Shown here one piece after another: positions 58,678 to 62,617 of a DNA stretch of 62,617 nucleotides (position 1 is the stretch's first letter; each line of letters opens with the position of its first letter). A program made the translations under genes and the position numbers. The stretch comes from Cyanobacteria bacterium RYN_339 (lineage in GTDB: Bacteria; Cyanobacteriota; Sericytochromatia; S15B-MN24; JAQBPE01). The notes under the pieces were generated by a model. That model ran no database searches, was not told where the DNA came from, and saw only the letters and a program-made list of their open reading frames with translations. The DNA is taken from NCBI GenBank assembly GCA_028287685.1, contig JAQBPE010000239.1:1-62617 (forward strand), written 5' to 3'.

Positions 58678-60194
58678 AACACCCAGCCCAACCGCCCCGT
58701 TGGCCCGCTCCAATCCTGGTCCAGCTGGTTGGTGGCATCGTGCCCCCAATGCCCCAGCGAGTACCCGAGCGCCAGCCCGACAGGACCTAAATCCAGCCTG
58801 ACTTCGCCGCCGGCGCGGTAGCCCAACATCGGCAGCACCGAAGCCAAGCCGGGGTTGTCCATCTTGCCGCCATACAGGTAGCCCAGCTGGCCGGTCCCGA
58901 CCAGCGAAAGCGGGCCGATCACGCGCCAGCCCAGGCCGCCACCCAACGAGGCACCCAGGCCAACCCAGCCGGTCGAGAGGTAATCGTCCGACGGCAGGTC
59001 CGCCAGCGTCCCGTTGGTGGGGCCCCCGGAGGTGGCGCCGCGCACGACGCGCACCAGCACGCCCGGCCGGCCCATCAGCTCGAAGCCCCAGGGCAGCGGC
59101 AGGCGTCCCAGCACGCCGAAGTCGACTTCGTAGTCGTCGCGCTTGTGTTGGATCGTGATCGCCCGCTGGGCGGCTTGGTCATCCGCGAAGGTGTAGCTCA
59201 GGCCGCGGAAGTGCACGCTCGCGCCGAGGTTCGGCGTCAGCAGCTGGTCGTAGGACACGCCACCGGCCACCACGTTGTCGACGCTGCCTTGCAGCTTCCC
59301 GGTCGGGTAGACCTCGCGCACGTTCAACAGGAACTCGCCGCCCAACGCCAGGCCGGAGCCGAAGACCGGGACGGCGGCGGGCTCGACCGAAGGGGCCACG
59401 GAAGGCAGCGGCTCGAACGGGATCGAAGGCTGGGGCGTGGGGACGATCGTGGGGACGGGGGTCGGCAGCGGCGTCGGCGCCGGGGTCGGCTGTTCGGTCG
59501 GCGCGGGGGTCGGGATCTTCGTCGGCTTGGCGGTCGCAACCGGCGTGGGCGTGGGCGCCTTGGGAGCCTGGGTGGCCATCGGCACCGCATGCGGCCGCGG
59601 CGTCGGCATGCCGGGCGGGTACCAGGGGTAGGGCGTCGGCGCCACCATCCGCGGTGCCGGCGTGGCCGGCGCCAGATACGGCTTGGGCAGCACCGGCGGC
59701 GTGTACGGCGGGATGTAGGGCGCCACGTAGGGCGTTGCCACGACAGGGGGCTGATACGGCGTCGGCTTCACGTAAGGCGTAGGACGCGGGGTGGCCGCCG
59801 GCGGGCGCCAGCCACCGACCGGCGTCAACACCACCAGCATCCGGTCGCCCTCGAACGAGACGCGGAACTGGCCGCGCAGCTGCTGCCGCAACGTCAGCGT
59901 GACGCGCGCGCGCCGTCCCACCATCGTCAGCTCGAACTTGGCTACCAGGCCGTTGGCAAAGGCCTGGCTGGCCGGCGCCATGGACCCGACCAGCGGGAAG
60001 TCGAGCACCAGCCGCGGCGGGTTTCCCAGCTCGATCATCGTCGGCACCACGCCGGCGGGCAGGCGCAGCGACAAGGTCTGCGACGCGGCCTGGTAATCCG
60101 CCATGGCGACCTGCGCCTCGACGGCCGGGGCGGGAGCCAGGGCGAACGCCAGGGCCAGGCCCAGCGCCACGCAGGCGGCGTTCAGGCGCCTCAT
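58674..60194 (-). CDS. AMIN-domain protein with Pro-rich linker and outer-membrane-barrel-like C terminus
   Basis: The 506-aa protein has a signal peptide (~1-26), an AMIN domain (~30-130: LSLRLPAGVVPTMIELGNPPRLVLDFP), a ~150-residue Pro/Thr/Tyr linker (PTPAPT repeats), and a ~200-residue C-terminal domain of alternating strands ending in Phe (GRLGWVF), as expected of an outer-membrane beta barrel. The C-terminal region is paralogous to the protein at 61974-62617. AMIN domains bind peptidoglycan or guide proteins in the periplasm, so this may tie barrel to wall. It overlaps the gene upstream by ATGA; its end overlaps mutL by 4 bases. Confidence 0.82.
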   Translation of the reverse strand: MRRLNAACVALGLALAFALAPAPAVEAQVAMADYQAASQTLSLRLPAGVVPTMIELGNPPRLVLDFPLVGSMAPASQAFANGLVAKFELTMVGRRARVTLTLRQQLRGQFRVSFEGDRMLVVLTPVGGWRPPAATPRPTPYVKPTPYQPPVVATPYVAPYIPPYTPPVLPKPYLAPATPAPRMVAPTPYPWYPPGMPTPRPHAVPMATQAPKAPTPTPVATAKPTKIPTPAPTEQPTPAPTPLPTPVPTIVPTPQPSIPFEPLPSVAPSVEPAAVPVFGSGLALGGEFLLNVREVYPTGKLQGSVDNVVAGGVSYDQLLTPNLGASVHFRGLSYTFADDQAAQRAITIQHKRDDYEVDFGVLGRLPLPWGFELMGRPGVLVRVVRGATSGGPTNGTLADLPSDDYLSTGWVGLGASLGGGLGWRVIGPLSLVGTGQLGYLYGGKMDNPGLASVLPMLGYRAGGEVRLDLGPVGLALGYSLGHWGHDATNQLDQDWSGPTGRLGWVF

Positions 60195-60823
60195 GCCGGC
60201 ACCTCCGTAGCCACGGCGCTGACAGGAGGGATCTCGCGGGGCACGGGGAGCTTCAAGCTGGGCACGGGCACGGGCGTAATGCGCGGCGTGGGGCCCGTCA
60301 CCGGCGGCGTGGTGGGCACCGGCGTGAAGTGCGGCTTGGGCGATAAGTAGGTCACGGGCGAAGGCGAAGGCAGCACCTGGTCGGGTCCGGGCGCCATCGA
60401 GGGCACCACGGCGATCACCACCCGGTCGGCCATGAATTGGATGGTGGGGCGGACCTTGAGCGGTGCGCGCAAGTACAAGATCGCGCGGGAGCGGCTGCCC
60501 ACGTGCACCACGTCGTAGCGCGTGACCACCCCGGTCGCGAACGCCGCGCCGCCCGGCGCCACGGAGGTGCCGGCGAACTCGACTTCCTGGCGCGCGGGGT
60601 GGCGCAGCTCCAGCACCTTGGGCACCTCGCCCGGCGGAAGGCGCAAGATCAAGGACTGGGAACCTACCAGGAACTGCACCTGCGCGCCATCGGCCGCCGG
60701 TGGCAGGGGGGAGGGGGTGCCGGCCATCAAGGGCACGTCGGCCTTTTGCGCGCGCGCGGCCGTGGCCAGGCCGGCCGTCAGCAGCAGGCCCGTCCCCACG
60801 ATCCGCAGCATCCGTCCGCTCAT
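60191..60823 (-). CDS. Short secreted AMIN-domain protein
   Basis: The 210-aa protein has a signal peptide (about residues 1-25: MSGRMLRIVGTGLLLTAGLATAARA) and an AMIN domain (~45-140: LVGSQSLILRLPPGEVPKVLELRHPARQEVEFAG), then a Pro/Thr-rich tail. It resembles the N-terminal part of its downstream neighbour without the barrel. The ATG overlaps the nth stop (ATGA) and its stop overlaps the next start, so translation is coupled on both sides. Confidence 0.8.
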   Translation of the reverse strand: MSGRMLRIVGTGLLLTAGLATAARAQKADVPLMAGTPSPLPPAADGAQVQFLVGSQSLILRLPPGEVPKVLELRHPARQEVEFAGTSVAPGGAAFATGVVTRYDVVHVGSRSRAILYLRAPLKVRPTIQFMADRVVIAVVPSMAPGPDQVLPSPSPVTYLSPKPHFTPVPTTPPVTGPTPRITPVPVPSLKLPVPREIPPVSAVATEVPA

Positions 60824-61533
60824 GCGCGTCCCTTCGCCTTGGCCTTGCCGACCGGGTGCTCCCCGGCCACCGCCTCCGCGGAGGCCCACTTGCCTCGTCG
60901 ATTATAGTAGTGGCAGGCCTCGGTCAGGAAGCAAGCGTCGCACTTCGGCGAGGGCGCCTTGCAGATCTCCCGGCCGTGCCAGATCAGCCAGTGGTGCGCT
61001 TCGGACCACAGCTCACGGGGCAGGTTCTTCATCAGTTGCTGCTCCGTGCCGTCGACCGTTCCGTGATCGGCCAGCCCCAGGCGGTTGGAGACGCGGTACA
61101 CATGGGTGTCCACCGGGATCGCGGGCACGGCAAAGGCGTTGCTAAGCACCACGTTGGCGGTCTTGCGGCCCACGCCGGGTAAGGCGACCAGCGCCTCGTA
61201 GTCGCAAGGGACCTCGCCGCCGTGGTGCTCGAGCAGCAGCCGGCAGGTCGCCACGATGTGCTTCGCCTTGGTGTTGGTCAGGCCGATCTTGGCGATCCAG
61301 GGCACCAGGGCCTCCGGCGTCAGGGCGCCGATCTCCGCTGGGCCCGGCAGGGCGTCGAAGAGCGGCCGCGTGACCACGTTCACCATCTTGTCGGTGCTTT
61401 GGGCCGACAGGATCACCGCCACCAGCAGCTCGAACGGGTTGCGGTAGTCGAGGCCGGAGCCACGGCCGCCGTACCGCTCGCCCAGCGCCGCCAGCACCCG
61501 CTTGCGCGCGGCGGGCGGCAGGAAGCTGGGCAC
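60820..61533 (-). CDS. nth: Endonuclease III
   Basis: The 237-aa DNA glycosylase/AP lyase has the HhH with catalytic Lys (LPGVGRKTANVVL), the Asp in PVDTHVYRVSNRLGL and the iron-sulfur cluster Cys spacing C-x6-C-x2-C-x5-C (CKAPSPKCDACFLTEAC). It removes oxidised pyrimidines. Start GTG follows the lipoprotein stop by 2 bases. The ~140 residues upstream in a longer reading are Arg-rich and antisense-like and are rejected. Confidence 0.96.
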   Translation of the reverse strand: MPSFLPPAARKRVLAALGERYGGRGSGLDYRNPFELLVAVILSAQSTDKMVNVVTRPLFDALPGPAEIGALTPEALVPWIAKIGLTNTKAKHIVATCRLLLEHHGGEVPCDYEALVALPGVGRKTANVVLSNAFAVPAIPVDTHVYRVSNRLGLADHGTVDGTEQQLMKNLPRELWSEAHHWLIWHGREICKAPSPKCDACFLTEACHYYNRRGKWASAEAVAGEHPVGKAKAKGRA

Positions 61534-61535
61534 GG

Positions 61536-61964
61536 CTACTTGGACGCCGTCGCGTCGGCGGAAGCAGTCGTGTCGGGCGACGCCGCCGGGCTCGCCGCAT
61601 CGCCGGACACGCCGGGCACGAAGAGCGTCATGTGGCCGGAGGCCGGGTCCTCGTCGTCCAGCGAGACGTCCACGATGTAGACGCCGGGCGTCAGCTTGCT
61701 GGTGTCGATCTGGGCCGTCAGGCCGTCCTCGTCGTCCGGCGCATCGTCCGGCGGGATGACGACTTCGGGGTGATCCTTGACCACGAAGGTCGCCTTCGCG
61801 GCGCCCGTCTTGGGCGGGAAGTACCGCAACGCCACCTTGCCGTTTTCCGGCGAGGGATAGAGCACGGGTGAGGTGTTCGAGCCGATGGGGCTGTAGAAGC
61901 AGCTGCTCATCAGGGGAGCGGCCAGGACGCCGATCATGACGGCGGGTGCAAACCAAGTGCGCAT
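61536..61964 (-). CDS. Predicted lipoprotein (142 aa)
   Basis: The protein has lipobox MSSC (Cys22) and a mature part with beta-strand pattern and Asp-rich loops (PPDDAPDDEDG), then a Ser/Ala/Asp-rich C terminus. GGAG precedes ATG 61964; an in-frame GTG two codons earlier is an alternative. It lies between a barrel gene and nth, so envelope and repair genes share a transcript. No family recognised. Confidence 0.72.
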   Translation of the reverse strand: MRTWFAPAVMIGVLAAPLMSSCFYSPIGSNTSPVLYPSPENGKVALRYFPPKTGAAKATFVVKDHPEVVIPPDDAPDDEDGLTAQIDTSKLTPGVYIVDVSLDDEDPASGHMTLFVPGVSGDAASPAASPDTTASADATASK

Positions 61965-61973
61965 GTCCACTCC

Positions 61974-62617
61974 CTAGTACACGATGTTGAGCTTGGCATA
62001 CGGCCCCGTCCAGCTCTGTGACAAGTTCTGGTTCGTCGCCGAATGCGAGTAAGTGGTGTAGTTATACCCGAGCGTTGCGCCCAGGAAGCCGAAGTCGAGC
62101 CGCGCTTCGGCACCGGCGCGGATGCCGAGCAGCGGGAAGATCGAGGCGACGCTGGCCTGGTTCATGCTGCCGGCCAGGAGGTAGTTGACCTCGCCCAGGC
62201 CGGCAAGCGAAAGGGGGCCGAAGACGTGGTAGCCCACGCCGAGCTGGAAGTTGGCACCGTAGCCCAGCCAGCCGGACGTGAGGTAACTTTCGCCCAGGGT
62301 GTCGGCGGCCAGCGCGTCGCCCTTGTCGGCGCCGTCGGCATCGAGCGGCTGGGCCGTGGTATCCACCGTCACCATGCGCAGGGCGATGCCCGGCTGGGCG
62401 AAGAGCTCCAGGCCGGATCCCAGTGGCAGGCGGCCGCGCACGCCCAGGTTGCCCTCGTAGTCACCGCGCTTGTGGCGGATGCGTACGCTGCCGGAAACGG
62501 CTTCGGCGTCTTCCAGGGTGTAGCTCATGGCGTGGCCCCCCAGGCTGATGCCCACGTATTGGTTGAACATCTGGTCCCAGCCGAAGTTGCCGCCCAGGTT
62601 GAAGCCCACGGAGCTGT
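61974..62617 (-). CDS. Outer-membrane-barrel-like protein, 5' end beyond the window
   Basis: The frame is open to the window edge; only the C-terminal ~213 residues are visible. Strand-rich segments (GVRGRLPLGSGLELFAQPGIALRMV, GWLGYGANFQLGVGYHVFGPLSLAGLGEVNYLL) and a C-terminal LNIVY match the C-terminal part of the AMIN protein at 58674-60194, e.g. RGDYE/RDDYE, GPLSL, ATNQ. The missing N terminus may also carry an AMIN domain. Confidence 0.75.
   Translation of the reverse strand, partial: SSVGFNLGGNFGWDQMFNQYVGISLGGHAMSYTLEDAEAVSGSVRIRHKRGDYEGNLGVRGRLPLGSGLELFAQPGIALRMVTVDTTAQPLDADGADKGDALAADTLGESYLTSGWLGYGANFQLGVGYHVFGPLSLAGLGEVNYLLAGSMNQASVASIFPLLGIRAGAEARLDFGFLGATLGYNYTTYSHSATNQNLSQSWTGPYAKLNIVY

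Noticed and set aside
60820-61956. 378-aa reading of nth
   Set aside because: The extra N-terminal ~140 residues overlap the lipoprotein gene in another frame and are not part of endonuclease III.

Overview
The window is a GC-rich chromosomal segment of a bacterium with an outer membrane. Genes are densely packed, often with 4-base stop/start overlaps. It contains no rRNA, tRNA, CRISPR array or transposase that I can see, and no gap between genes exceeds about 260 bases. Several markers point to the cyanobacterial lineage in the wide sense: AMIN-domain proteins, a lipid-A-disaccharide-synthase-related protein of a type I know from Cyanobacteria, a DUF881 protein, GH57 enzymes, and no photosynthesis genes. 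My best guess is a non-photosynthetic relative such as Sericytochromatia or Melainabacteria. This is inference and needs a phylogeny.

Layout. At 0-6.5 kb lie signalling genes (a STAS protein, an HD-GYP protein, and a STAS/anti-sigma kinase/GAF-GGDEF set) around a membrane pyrophosphatase. At 6.5-11.6 kb a secreted NTF2-like protein and two GH57 proteins follow; the STAS, kinase and GGDEF genes appear co-transcribed with one GH57 gene that has lost its catalytic nucleophile. At 11.7-24.8 kb are cinA, a papain-like protein, upp, a subtilase, two phospholipase-D-type proteins, a YibE/F protein, ndk and mutS2. At 24.9-35 kb are a beta-propeller-like lipoprotein, a phosphoesterase, a Kal-like hotdog protein with a previously unlisted 51-aa partner, an LpxB-like protein, an operon of ThDP enzyme, histidine kinase and CMD protein, and thrC-hom.

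The most unusual stretch is 35-45 kb. Two von Willebrand (VWA) lipoproteins flank a 1093-aa repeat coiled-coil protein, a papain-like protein with LysM, and a lower-GC toxin-antitoxin/Sel1 island. At 45-53 kb are DNA repair and envelope genes (ruvCA, DUF881, FecR, ctpA, an EnvC-like M23 peptidase, uvrC, a 32-aa lipoprotein). At 53-62.6 kb are YaaR, a zinc-finger membrane protein, a FlK-like thioesterase, selD, mutL, and an operon of AMIN proteins, nth, a lipoprotein and an outer-membrane barrel cut by the window edge.

Across the window a recurrent arrangement stands out: a TATAAT-like hexamer 6-7 bases before an ATG or GTG start with no Shine-Dalgarno sequence. This suggests that leaderless transcripts are common in this organism.
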